Of a stretch of 16,986 bases of DNA, positions 6,832 through 14,518 are shown piece by piece. The notes beneath the pieces are model-generated. The model was given only the letters and a program-made list of their open reading frames with translations, did no database searches and was not told where the DNA came from. The position numbers were made by a program, and so were the translations under genes. Position 1 is the first letter of the stretch. The number at the start of each line of letters is the position of its first letter. The stretch is taken from assembly GCA_004195305.1 (NCBI GenBank), contig SDWN01000193.1, positions 1-16,986 of the forward strand, in the 5' to 3' direction. The stretch is from Neptunomonas sp. Its GTDB lineage: Bacteria > Pseudomonadota > Gammaproteobacteria > Pseudomonadales > Balneatricaceae.

Positions 6832-8364
6832 TTAGCTGGCGACGCAGCTACGCACACTGGGATCAGCAGGAGCGGCGGGTGCCTTCTGACCTGCTTTCGG
6901 ATCAACGACCCGCACTGTTGCTACTTTGCTTTGGGTGAAGAAGTCGACCGCGTCTTTACCCTGGACCTTGTTGTTGCCCACCAGGGAGCCTTTGATACCA
7001 CCAAAGGGCAGGTAGGGGTGTGGGGCACAGATACCGACGTTTACGCCCACCATGCCCACATCGGCTTCGTTGATAAACTTTTCAGTGTAGTAGCTGTTCT
7101 GGGTGAAGATGACGGCACCGTTACCCATCTCGTGGTTCTTGATCATGCGCAGGGCACCATCGATGCAGCCTACTTTCATTACGCTCAGCACAGGGCCAAA
7201 GATCTCTTCGCGAGCAATCTGCATGCAAGGTGTCACTTCGGTGAACACGGTTGGACCCACGAAATAACCATCCTTGTTGCCGTCAGCCACATTGGGGTTG
7301 CGGCCATCCAGCGCCAGGGTGGCACCTTCTGCTTGACCGATCTCGATATAGTTCTCGATGCGGGCTTTGGCCTTGGATGAGATCACCGGTCCCATAAATA
7401 CTTCGGGGTCCATGGCATCGCCTACAATAAGATCTTTGGACGCTTCCACCAAGCGCTCAACAAACTCGTCGTAGATCTCGGAGACGACGGCGATATTGGA
7501 TACCGCCAGGCAGCGTTGCCCCGCAGAGCCGTAACCGGACATCAGGATGTTCTCAATCATCAGGTCCATGGGCGCGTCTTCCATGGCGACCAGGAAGTTC
7601 TTGGCACCGCCCAGCAGCATGGTCTTCTTACCGTTGCGACCACAGCCTTCAGCAATGGCTTTAGCGGTTGGCGTCGAACCGACTAGACAAACACCGGCGA
7701 CGTTTTCATCATCGTACCAAGCTTCAACGGCATTGCGGTCACCGTGGACGATGTTGACGACCCCGTCAGGCAGGCCGATATCAACCAGCAGCTGCATCAT
7801 CTTCTGCATAAACAACGGTGATTCAGTGGAGGGCTTGTAGACAAAGGTGTTGCCGCTACCGATAGCAAACGGGATGAACCAACCGAACACCAGTGCGGGG
7901 AAGTTAAACGGTGCAACACCGCAGAATACGCCCAGTGGTGCCTTGATCAGGCGGCCGTTGATGTTGTTGGCGATACCCTGCACCGTGTCACCCTGAATCA
8001 GGGCGGGAATAGTACAGGCCATCTGCACGATCTCGATCACACGACCCACTTCACCACGGGCTTCAGCAATATGTTTGGCCTGGTCGATGGCGATGGATTC
8101 TGCCAGCATCTCCAGGTTGTCCTTCATGGCTTGCTGCATGCTGAAAATGTAGTCCATCCGCTTGGGTAGTGGCGTGGCGCTCCAGGCGGGGTAGGCTTCT
8201 GCTGCCGCAGCGGTCGCGGCTCGTGACGTTTCCACCGAGGACAGCGGCACTTCACCGATCACAGCGCCGGTGGATGGGTTTTTCAGCGGTTCATACTGGC
8301 CGTTGGTTTCGTCCAGCCACTGACCGTTAATGTGATTTTTTATTTTGATATATGAAGTGGTCAT
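6832..8364 (-). CDS. MmsA-family CoA-acylating aldehyde dehydrogenase, second paralogue
   Basis: A 510-residue aldehyde dehydrogenase of the MmsA branch: PFNFPAL (152-158), LGGAKNF (251-257), SAGQRCLA with catalytic Cys285, EEIFGP (386-391), and FGGIKGSLVG with FFTQSKVATVR near the end. Arg108 and Arg284 keep the arginine pair typical of CoA-dependent semialdehyde dehydrogenases. It clearly differs from the MmsA at 312-1802: the substrate-facing segment reads GICAPHPYLPFGG instead of PLPVPVSYHSFGG. It also has an Ala/Pro-rich C-terminal tail of about 20 residues after VRVVDPK. The ATG has an AGGA site about 9 bases upstream and a terminator follows, so it is a single-gene unit. The TRAP operon lies upstream on the same strand, 500 bp away. 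The substrate is probably a short acidic semialdehyde but is unknown. Confidence 0.85.
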   Translation of the reverse strand: MTTSYIKIKNHINGQWLDETNGQYEPLKNPSTGAVIGEVPLSSVETSRAATAAAAEAYPAWSATPLPKRMDYIFSMQQAMKDNLEMLAESIAIDQAKHIAEARGEVGRVIEIVQMACTIPALIQGDTVQGIANNINGRLIKAPLGVFCGVAPFNFPALVFGWFIPFAIGSGNTFVYKPSTESPLFMQKMMQLLVDIGLPDGVVNIVHGDRNAVEAWYDDENVAGVCLVGSTPTAKAIAEGCGRNGKKTMLLGGAKNFLVAMEDAPMDLMIENILMSGYGSAGQRCLAVSNIAVVSEIYDEFVERLVEASKDLIVGDAMDPEVFMGPVISSKAKARIENYIEIGQAEGATLALDGRNPNVADGNKDGYFVGPTVFTEVTPCMQIAREEIFGPVLSVMKVGCIDGALRMIKNHEMGNGAVIFTQNSYYTEKFINEADVGMVGVNVGICAPHPYLPFGGIKGSLVGNNKVQGKDAVDFFTQSKVATVRVVDPKAGQKAPAAPADPSVRSCVAS

Positions 8365-8577
8365 CGTGTGGGTTCCTGTCTTTCAAATTAATCAACGTTG
8401 CTGCTTACTAAGAACAATATAAAGTCACTGCAGACGTCAGCCGTAGACCCATCGTTTGCCTATTTGTAGTTCCAGCTGATCGACGCTTACAACGCGCTGG
8501 ATAGATCCCCTCTGTAAAGGTTCTCCGGATCCCCCATGATCTTCAGCTATCACACAGATGAGCGCTAGGAAGCTCAC
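8365..8577. other. Upstream region of the second aldehyde dehydrogenase
   Basis: Contains the AGGA ribosome site for the gene ending at 6832 and an AT-rich box (TATATT on the minus strand, about 8417-8422) that may be a -10. No convincing -35, operator or gene was found. Confidence 0.35.
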
Positions 8578-8689
8578 GTAGGATGTGGTGAGGCACGAAC
8601 CGCATCAGACCGGGGTCGGAAGCGTCGTAGGGTAGGGGTGCAGAGGCTGCTGCTTGATTGATGTGGTTCGCAAGCTCTCCGCATCCTAC
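8578..8689. repeat. REP/BIME-like inverted repeat pair
   Basis: The left arm 8578-8606 begins GTAGGATGTGG and ends GAACCGCATC. The right arm 8660-8689 is its near reverse complement, ending GCATCCTAC. They flank a 53-bp GC-rich centre. The GTAGGATG...AACCGCATC unit is a common intergenic palindrome type in gammaproteobacteria. It lies between the TRAP terminator and the second dehydrogenase gene, where no coding sequence was recognised. Confidence 0.65.
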
Positions 8690-8757
8690 GGGACTGCGAG
8701 AATAGATCTGCCGCATCATGGCTGAGCTTCATGGGTAGCCAGCTAAGCAGTAACCAA

Positions 8758-8776
8758 GAAACCAGAAACCAGAAAC
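8758..8776. repeat. Short GAAACCA tandem repeat
   Basis: GAAACCA is repeated twice with a third partial copy, just past the T-tract of the TRAP terminator. No function is evident. Confidence 0.5.
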
Positions 8777-8801
8777 AAAAAAAGCCCCTGCAAGCAGGGG
8801 C
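8777..8801 (-). terminator. Rho-independent terminator of the TRAP operon
   Basis: On the minus strand GCCCCTGC and GCAGGGGC form a perfect 8-bp stem (8784-8791 with 8794-8801) followed by seven T residues (8777-8783). It lies about 65 bp after the dctM stop. Confidence 0.9.
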
Positions 8802-8865
8802 CAAGAGTGTCACTGGATGAGCTATCATCGCGATAGCAGCCAGCAAGATTGCAGTATTAAGTCTT

Positions 8866-10173
8866 CTATCCGGCGTAACCCATCAGTAGCTTCGGCAAAA
8901 ATAGCGATATTTCAGGTACAAAGGTGACCAGAAACACCATAGGCAGGTGACCCAAACAGAGGAACTTCAGGGTTGGGGTGATATAACGGTCCAGAGACAG
9001 CTTACTCACCCCGCCTGCCATATAGAGCATGGGGGCGCAGGGAGGGGAGACATTGCCCAGCCCTAGGTTCACACCCACTACCGCAGCGAAGTGGATCGGG
9101 TCGATACCCAGCGCATTGATGATCGGCAGGAAGATAATGGCGGCCAGCACACTGCCAGAGATGTCGTCGACAATCATGCCGATTAACAGTAACAGCAAGT
9201 TTATCAACAGCAGCAGTACGTATTTGTTATCGGAGATCTGTAGCAGGGCGAGTGCCAAGTCACGCGGCACCTGTTCCAGGATCATGGCGCGACTCATGAT
9301 GAACAGGAAGAACAGCACCGCCATAATGGAACCGGTCATGGTCACCGCACGCACGGTTACCGCCCCCAGGCTTTTCAGTGTCATGCCTTTATAGATAAAC
9401 AGACCGACCGGAATGGCATAGATTACGGCGATTGCTGCAGCCTCGGTGGGGGTTGCGATACCACTGTAGATCGCGCCCAGAATAATCAACGGCATCAGCA
9501 GGGCAAATGCGGCATTGTAGCCACTAACGGCCACGCCTTTTGCGGCCTGTTTAAACGGCAGCGGCGGGTCGACCTTGATATTGGTATCGTTGCGCAGAAA
9601 CCAGATGTTCAGCAGGCAATAGATGACCGCCAGCATGATGCCCGGAATAATGGTGGACAGGAATGCCGCGCCCACGGAGATACCTCCGGTGATTGAAAAT
9701 ACAATCATCGGAATACTGGGGGGGATCAACAGTGCCAGTACCGAAGAGCAGGCGACCAGCGCCGTGGCATGACCTGGCGGGTAGCCCTCACGGACCATGC
9801 GCGGAATCATGATCTGGCCAACCGCTGCAATCGCTGCCGATGAGCTACCGGAGATGGCGCCAAACAGGGCGCAGGTCAGTACGGTTACCGCGCCCAGGCC
9901 GCCTTTGATCCGGCCGACAAATGAGTTTACAAAATTAAGCAGCCGTTCCGAGATCCCGCCTTCCGCCATCAGCAGCCCGGCAAAGATAAACAGCGGCAGG
10001 GCGAGCAGGGCAAAACTACTGGCGGTTTTAAAGCCATGAGGAATCAGGAATGTGATGTCGTTACCGGTGGTAAATGCAAATGTGAGAGCGCCGATACCGA
10101 AGGCAAAGGCCACTGGGATTTCGATCAGAATCAAGGTGATCACAATTAGCATTGAGATTAAAAACAGAATCAT
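8866..10173 (-). CDS. dctM: TRAP transporter large membrane subunit (DctM)
   Basis: A 435-residue integral membrane protein, the usual length for DctM, with about a dozen hydrophobic segments. Family features are the N-terminal IPVAFAFGIGALTF, LPLFIFAGLLMAEGGIS, GAISGSSSAAIAAVGQIMIPRM, LLIPPSIPMIVF, ATPTEAAAIAVIYA and VNLGLGNVSPPCAPMLY. It forms the sodium-coupled translocation channel with DctQ and receives substrate from DctP in the periplasm. It begins 3 bases after the dctQ stop, and its AGGAGGT ribosome site overlaps the dctQ end, so the two are translationally coupled. The gene ends at a strong terminator. Confidence 0.95.
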   Translation of the reverse strand: MILFLISMLIVITLILIEIPVAFAFGIGALTFAFTTGNDITFLIPHGFKTASSFALLALPLFIFAGLLMAEGGISERLLNFVNSFVGRIKGGLGAVTVLTCALFGAISGSSSAAIAAVGQIMIPRMVREGYPPGHATALVACSSVLALLIPPSIPMIVFSITGGISVGAAFLSTIIPGIMLAVIYCLLNIWFLRNDTNIKVDPPLPFKQAAKGVAVSGYNAAFALLMPLIILGAIYSGIATPTEAAAIAVIYAIPVGLFIYKGMTLKSLGAVTVRAVTMTGSIMAVLFFLFIMSRAMILEQVPRDLALALLQISDNKYVLLLLINLLLLLIGMIVDDISGSVLAAIIFLPIINALGIDPIHFAAVVGVNLGLGNVSPPCAPMLYMAGGVSKLSLDRYITPTLKFLCLGHLPMVFLVTFVPEISLFLPKLLMGYAG

Positions 10174-10176
10174 CGC

Positions 10177-10875
10177 TTAAACCTCCTGGCTATTATGTTG
10201 AGATGTTATTTGGTGGTGTTCGGCTGGTAGCGGATCTTGGCTTCTCTGGCGCGCAGTTTTGCGCAGGCCACGGTATTCATTGATGGTTTCCAATAGGAAG
10301 TAGCCGATCATCATTGCAAAGCCGACGATCATGCTGGCGCTCCAGATGCCGCGGGGCCAGCGCATATTGGTGCTGACTCGCCCCTTTGTGATCTCTTTAA
10401 GGGCGTATTTATAGGCGAAGTAACCAAAGATACAGGCAGCGATCATGCAGATGATGGAACCGGTAAAACGTATGTACGCCACTTTTTGTGGGTCTTTGAC
10501 CACTAGGCTGACAATACCGCCATGAATATGCTCACGTTGGCGTGTGGCATACCCCATACCGAGAAAATAGACCCAAACAGCCAGCAAAATGGAGACTTCT
10601 TCAATGCCAGTGAACGGGGATTCCAGTACATAGCGCATGATTACCTGTGCAAACACCAGAGCGGCTAGGCCTAGGCAGGTCAGCAGCATTATGCTGCGAA
10701 AAATCACATTGAGCAGTTGTTCAAAACGGACTAGATAACTCTCAACCTTAGTTTCAGACTGATCGGGAATCGCATGCAGATGGGGCGGAATAGGGTGTGA
10801 GCTGAGGTCAGGATCGTAATCATAGATCTTGGTTTCACCCACGGATGTTACAGGAGGGAGCTGATCATTGTGCAT
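10177..10875 (-). CDS. dctQ: TRAP transporter small membrane subunit (DctQ), long N-terminus
   Basis: A 232-residue DctQ with four predicted membrane segments (about 58-80, 92-110, 132-155 and 177-198). The conserved core includes QVIMRYVLESPFTGIEEVS and YFLGMGYATRQREHI. It pairs with DctM in the inner membrane. About 50 hydrophilic, Pro- and His-containing residues come before the first membrane segment, and a 30-residue hydrophilic tail follows the last; typical DctQ proteins are near 160-200 residues. The ATG at 10875 has an AGGA site 8 bases upstream and no better internal start was seen, so the extension is probably real. It is separated from dctP by 270 bp holding a palindromic element. 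Confidence 0.9.
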   Translation of the reverse strand: MHNDQLPPVTSVGETKIYDYDPDLSSHPIPPHLHAIPDQSETKVESYLVRFEQLLNVIFRSIMLLTCLGLAALVFAQVIMRYVLESPFTGIEEVSILLAVWVYFLGMGYATRQREHIHGGIVSLVVKDPQKVAYIRFTGSIICMIAACIFGYFAYKYALKEITKGRVSTNMRWPRGIWSASMIVGFAMMIGYFLLETINEYRGLRKTARQRSQDPLPAEHHQITSQHNSQEV

Positions 10876-10951
10876 GACGCTGATCCTATCTTAGAATATC
10901 AGGGAGGTGTTCCCGCTGCCGGAACACAGCAGCGGGTGATGCCAAAACGTT

Positions 10952-11131
10952 AGGAGCCTGTCGGACTTAACACTGATCTACTGCGGAAAACCCGAATTTG
11001 GCCATATTTTCACGATCCTCCTCGTTAAATAGCTCGCTATTCGCCTCGGATGATCGAAAAATCTGCCTCAAATCGACTTTGGCCTAAATCAAAAGGCCCT
11101 CGCTACGATCGGCCAAGCCCGACAGGCTCCT
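10952..11131. mobile_element. 180-bp MITE-like palindromic element between dctP and dctQ
   Basis: The ends are 17-bp terminal inverted repeats, AGGAGCCTGTCGGACTT (10952-10968) and the complement of AGCCTGTCGGGCTT type at 11115-11131, matching at 16 of 17 positions. The interior is itself a long imperfect palindrome centred near 11036, where ATAGC-TC-GCTAT forms the tip and arms extend to GGCC on both sides. No coding frame is convincing. Size, terminal repeats and lack of a transposase fit a non-autonomous MITE or large palindromic repeat. No clear target duplication was found next to the ends. Inside the operon it would form a strong RNA hairpin between the binding-protein and membrane genes. 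Confidence 0.65.
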
Positions 11132-11145
11132 GGCGTGGCTTCGAA

Positions 11146-12162
11146 TCAGTTGATGCCAGCAATCTTGCGCATCATGTCCATGATTTCCGGCCCAACGGTT
11201 TTCTCCATGAATGGCCACTCTTTGGCGTACAGGATTTTTTTCGCATTGGCCATATCAGCAGAGCTCAACTCCACAACGTTGACGCCTGAATCCCGGACTT
11301 TTTCGAGGAAACCCGCATCGATCGCCTCTGCTTCATCCCAGATTTTGGTCATGGTTGCCTCAGAGGCTGCAAGCAGCTTGTTACGGTCCTGGGCTGGCAG
11401 ATCTTCCAGCCAGGACTTGTTCACCACCCAGAAGGCATGTTCGAAGTAATCTTTGGTCAGGATGTAAGACTCGATCACATCACGCATCTGCCAGATTTCA
11501 ACGGATGGGGCTGTCGCACGGGCATCGATGGTTCCCAGTTGCAGCGCGGTGTAGAGCTCAGAGAAAGGCATGGGTACCGGGGTAAAACCAAAGTTCTCAA
11601 AACGCTCGATACCGATTGGGATCGGGGGGACACGAATCTTGATCCCTTTGGCATCACCCGGGAAGCTGGTGGGTACCGCTTCCATGCCTTTGCGCATGGC
11701 GATGGAACCAAAACCGGTTGGAATAATACCCAATACCACCAGATCCAGGTCATTAAGGATCTCGTTGTAGACGTCGGTCATTTTACCGTTCGGGCCGTAG
11801 ACCTCGCGCGCTTCCTTCCAGTCATCTACCACGTAACTCAGCCAGGATAGATCCAATCGGGCATCGTATTCAGAGGCTCCGAAGCTCATGGTCATTGGCA
11901 CAACGCCATCCATGCTTTGTTCGAAGATGGAGGCCCAATCACCCAAGCCACCACCGGGATGGTAGTCGACCTTGATGTCCGCGCCCTCGTTCTTTAACTC
12001 ATCCATGAAGGTGGTCGATGTCAGGTGAAAGATATGATCCGCAGGGTATGCGTGTCCCAGCATCAGCTTTTCACTGGCTTGGGCAGTCTGGATACTGGGA
12101 AGCAGCAGCGATGCGGCTAGCAGGCAGGATCCGACGAGGGGGGTGAATTTCGTTTTTATCAT
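11146..12162 (-). CDS. dctP: TRAP transporter substrate-binding protein (DctP)
   Basis: A 338-residue periplasmic DctP-family solute receptor. A signal peptide covers about residues 1-29, with cleavage after AQA, then SEKLMLGHAYPADHIFH. The ligand-binding core includes KGIKIRVP, where Arg177 is at the position that usually holds the substrate carboxylate, and MPFSELYTALQLGTIDA (198-214). This supports an organic-acid ligand, possibly with an added amino or other group. The exact substrate cannot be inferred. The ATG has GGAG about 9 bases upstream. It is first in the dctP-dctQ-dctM order but is split from dctQ by a MITE-like element. A degenerate copy of its 5' end lies about 290 bp upstream. 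It is the probable partner of the MocR regulator upstream. Confidence 0.93.
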   Translation of the reverse strand: MIKTKFTPLVGSCLLAASLLLPSIQTAQASEKLMLGHAYPADHIFHLTSTTFMDELKNEGADIKVDYHPGGGLGDWASIFEQSMDGVVPMTMSFGASEYDARLDLSWLSYVVDDWKEAREVYGPNGKMTDVYNEILNDLDLVVLGIIPTGFGSIAMRKGMEAVPTSFPGDAKGIKIRVPPIPIGIERFENFGFTPVPMPFSELYTALQLGTIDARATAPSVEIWQMRDVIESYILTKDYFEHAFWVVNKSWLEDLPAQDRNKLLAASEATMTKIWDEAEAIDAGFLEKVRDSGVNVVELSSADMANAKKILYAKEWPFMEKTVGPEIMDMMRKIAGIN

Positions 12163-12211
12163 CTGTTAGAACTCCGATGTTATTTTATTTATGGATAGTT
12201 CGCCCCAAAGA

Positions 12212-12226
12212 AACCCGTATCGGGTT
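12212..12226. other. Small hairpin in the dctP leader
   Basis: AACCCG and CGGGTT flank TAT. On the minus strand the stem is followed by TCTTTGGGG, so it resembles a weak terminator or attenuator 50-65 bases before the dctP start. An AT-rich tract beyond it (about 12258-12292) is the best place for the operon promoter. Confidence 0.3.
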
Positions 12227-12296
12227 CCCGTTTGAGGATGAGCTCAGTCTGTACGCTCAATTACATTTGTTAAATTTAAAATATATTAAAGAAGGT

Positions 12297-12310
12297 TAAG
12301 TAATTACTTA
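12297..12310. promoter_or_regulatory. 14-bp perfect palindrome upstream of dctP
   Basis: TAAGTAATTACTTA is a perfect palindrome next to the AT-rich presumed dctP promoter region. It overlaps the stop codon of the dctP-like remnant. It could be an operator, but AT-rich palindromes of this size also arise by chance. Confidence 0.3.
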
Positions 12311-12456
12311 CCAAACATGAGCGCGGGGGGAACCGCTAAAGAGGGTTGAAGCATCATCGCTTCACGGGTTTGGGCAGGCTGCATAGTGGGACGCGTCAGC
12401 GATCCGGAAAGCAGGCATATAGAGAGTACAGATTTAGCGTGAGTCCTTATTGTCAT
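12304..12456 (-). pseudogene. Degenerate duplicate of the dctP 5' end (50-codon frame)
   Basis: A 50-codon frame from ATG 12456, with an AGAGGT site 6 bases upstream, to TAA 12304. It starts like a secreted protein: MTIRTHAKSVLSICLLSGSL. Residues 14-36 align with DctP 13-35 (CLLSGSLTRPTMQPAQ against CLLAASLLLPSIQTAQ). At DNA level 12351-12417 matches 12060-12126 at 53 of 67 positions without gaps. Similarity fades before 12350, so only the signal-peptide region and a few mature residues remain. It is most simply the leftover of a tandem dctP duplication. Translation signals are still present, so a short exported peptide cannot be excluded. Confidence 0.7.
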
Positions 12457-12730
12457 AGTGACCTCTAGTATTTTTATTGTTATAACAACGCTTTGGTACG
12501 CATACAGGATCTGAGTGGGTAGCGGATAGAACCCTTGCCTGTCGTCGAACCAAACAGAGCAGCATGGAACAGACATCCCGAAGGTGAACTCAGTAGACCC
12601 AACCCTAACCAGATATATAGACCCAGCTTGTAACCTGTTGGTTTCATGGGGTGAGTGACGCTCGGCTGGTGCGGGTCGGGCAGCGTCCATGGCTTTAATC
12701 GGACGGTTAGATCAGACCGTACTATACGTA
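12457..12730. other. Intergenic stretch upstream of the dctP remnant
   Basis: No supported gene. A perfect 12-bp palindrome TTGTTATAACAA lies at 12477-12488. A 55-codon minus frame from 12647 has a lipoprotein-like start but no ribosome site and an imperfect lipobox, so I do not call it. The TRAP promoter and regulator sites may lie here or closer to dctP. Confidence 0.35.
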
Positions 12731-12784
12731 AGGATTGGATTGTGGGTTGGATTAGGGGTTGGATTAGGGCGTTCTCTGAACGCC
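12731..12784. repeat. GGGTTGGATTA repeats and adjacent hairpin
   Basis: GGGTTGGATTA occurs at 12744-12754 and 12756-12766, preceded by a partial unit at 12732-12742. A hairpin follows, GGCGTTC (12768-12774) with GAACGCC (12778-12784). No T-tract follows, so it is not an obvious terminator. Confidence 0.55.
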
Positions 12785-12812
12785 TCAACTTGTTAGAGCA
12801 GCAACGGCAGAG

Positions 12813-12835
12813 ATCGCCTGCGGGCAGGCTCCCAC
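12813..12835. repeat. Single REP-like unit
   Basis: GCCTGC-GG-GCAGGC (12816-12829) sits within ATCGCC...GGCTCCCAC, the same palindrome type as at 78-91. It is one unit without an obvious inverted partner. Confidence 0.5.
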
Positions 12836-12947
12836 GGTGCTATAGCGTCTTGTCATTACGGTGTTCAAGGAACATTTGGCAACGGTAATCGCATATCAAC
12901 AACTAACTCATACATAACCGACCGAAAAATCGCAGCCTATATACAAT

Positions 12948-13044
12948 AAATGCGCATTTTTAGGACGTTTATAGCGACGTATTGGCAGCGCAGGCTGTTT
13001 TTCAACAACCTGCTGGGTCCAGCAGAGAACAGCCTGGACTAATG
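12948..13044. other. Palindromes downstream of the MocR gene
   Basis: Several inverted repeats lie past the MocR stop: GCAGGCTGTT (12990-12999) with AACAACCTGC (13004-13013), an outer AGGCTGTT/AACAGCCT pairing on the minus strand, CTGCTGG/CCAGCAG at about 13010-13025, and AAATGCGCATTT at 12948-12959. They could help end the MocR transcript, but no stem is followed by a good T-run on the minus strand. Confidence 0.35.
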
Positions 13045-13054
13045 CATAGGCGCC

Positions 13055-14518
13055 TTAGGTCAGTTGCTTGATAATGTTGGTCAGACGGTCGATACCGGGG
13101 ATAATTCGCTCGGTCTCGATAGATGAGTAACCCAAGCGAAAGAAGTTGAGCGGAGGGGATTCTCTCTGAAAGTAAATATCCCCTGATTCGATCACCACGC
13201 CATGTTCCAGAGCAAGGCGTTTCAGCTCTCTGGCATCCAGGTTTTCCGGGCCTTTGACCCAATAGGCCGAGCCGCCAAATGTCGGCGGGTTGGCGGATTC
13301 GGGTAGCCAGCGCTGCAGCGCATCCCTTACTGCTTTCCAGCGTTCTTCATAGACTTGTATCAGGCTGCGAACGAGAGAGTCGTGGTAACCACGGGAGAGG
13401 AATAGCCCCACCGCGCGCTGATTGTTCATGGGTGGATGGCGCAGCATCATCCGGCGGTACTCGCGGACCTCTCTGATCAGTTCTTTTGGCCCCACTAGGT
13501 AACCCATACGTAGTCCGGGGGAGAGGGTTTTAGAGAGACTGCCGATATAGATCACCCGATCATTCTCATCCAAGCTTTTTAGGGCAGGTGTTGGATTGGT
13601 TGCGAAGCTGGTTTCGCACTCGTAGTCATCCTCAATAATCAGAAAATCATCGCGTGATGCCTGCTCTAACAGCGCCTGTCTGCGGGCCATTGGCATTGTA
13701 ACCGTCGTTGGAAACTGATGGCTGGGAGTGGTGAATATCAGATCGCAGTCGCTGAGTTGATCGCCCACGATCAGGCCATCGTTATCGATCTTCAGACTTT
13801 TTACCTGCGCACCTGTGCAATCTGCTATATGGGTCAGGTCGGGATACCCGGGTTCTTCCAGTCCGAAGCAGCTGTCCCGGTTGAGTAGAATACGCAGGAT
13901 CATATAGAGCGCGTGTTGTGCACCGACGGTAATTAGAATGTCTTCCGGATCAGCCCAAACGCCACGTCGTGGCAATAAACGGGAGTGGATCTGCTCAATC
14001 AGCAGCGCATCGTCATCATCGTAGCGATCACCTGACCACTCGCTGATCGCCTGGATGGATACTGATTCTTTACAGCACTCACGCCAGTTATTGGCGGGGA
14101 ACATCTTTGGATCCAGCTGACCATAGATAAAGGGGTAGGGGTAATCCTGCCAACGATTAACCTTATTCAGTTTGCGTGTACAGGGACGCAGTTTGAGGTG
14201 GTTATCCCAGTCAGGGCGACTGCCTGCGGCTATCTTGGTCTGACCCTCGTCCTTGGCTGAGCTTCTCAGTATCTCGTCATTGACGTAAAACCCAGCCCGT
14301 TCCCGAGATACCAGGTAGCCGTCATAGGTCAGATGCTCATAAGCGAGAATCACTGTATTACGTGACACGCCCAGCATTTCTGCCAGTTTTCGGGTAGAGG
14401 GCAGCGGAAGATCTGGTGGGATATGACCCTCGATAATTGCTTTGCTAATTTGTTCCCTGATCTGCGTCTGCAGGCTGGAATCGCTATCTGGAGAAAGATG
14501 GAACAGGTGGTGTAGCAT
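13055..14518 (-). CDS. MocR/GabR-type PLP-dependent transcriptional regulator
   Basis: A 487-residue regulator joining a GntR-type winged helix domain (about 13-80; LPSTRKLAEMLGVSRNTVILAYEHL) to a class I aminotransferase-like domain (about 125-480). The PLP features are intact: GAQHALYMIL, TPSHQFPTT, IIEDDYE with the PLP-ring Asp, and SLSKTLSPGLRMGY with Schiff-base Lys330 and Arg337. Such proteins (GabR, TauR, PdxR) sense an amino compound through its PLP adduct. I chose ATG 14518 because GGAG lies about 8 bases upstream; a TTG at 14587 would add 23 residues but lacks support. It is upstream of the TRAP operon on the same strand, separated by about 890 bp, not in the common divergent layout. 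Regulation of the transporter is inferred; self-regulation at palindromes upstream is plausible. Confidence 0.88.
   Translation of the reverse strand: MLHHLFHLSPDSDSSLQTQIREQISKAIIEGHIPPDLPLPSTRKLAEMLGVSRNTVILAYEHLTYDGYLVSRERAGFYVNDEILRSSAKDEGQTKIAAGSRPDWDNHLKLRPCTRKLNKVNRWQDYPYPFIYGQLDPKMFPANNWRECCKESVSIQAISEWSGDRYDDDDALLIEQIHSRLLPRRGVWADPEDILITVGAQHALYMILRILLNRDSCFGLEEPGYPDLTHIADCTGAQVKSLKIDNDGLIVGDQLSDCDLIFTTPSHQFPTTVTMPMARRQALLEQASRDDFLIIEDDYECETSFATNPTPALKSLDENDRVIYIGSLSKTLSPGLRMGYLVGPKELIREVREYRRMMLRHPPMNNQRAVGLFLSRGYHDSLVRSLIQVYEERWKAVRDALQRWLPESANPPTFGGSAYWVKGPENLDARELKRLALEHGVVIESGDIYFQRESPPLNFFRLGYSSIETERIIPGIDRLTNIIKQLT

Noticed and set aside
6931..7380. 149-codon plus-strand frame within the second aldehyde dehydrogenase
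   Set aside because: It is opposite conserved dehydrogenase codons and has no start signals.
8574..8846. 90-codon minus-strand frame over the REP-like pair
   Set aside because: It runs through palindromic repeats and the TRAP terminator, with low-complexity composition and no ribosome site.
12480..12647. 55-codon minus-strand frame with a lipoprotein-like start (MKPTGYKLGLYIWLGLGLL)
   Set aside because: No ribosome site before the ATG, the residues before the Cys do not fit a lipobox well, and the rest shows no family features.
12731..12835. Possible CRISPR-like array from spaced GGGTTGGATTA repeats
   Set aside because: Units are only 11 bp, nearly contiguous and without unique spacers, and there are no cas genes.
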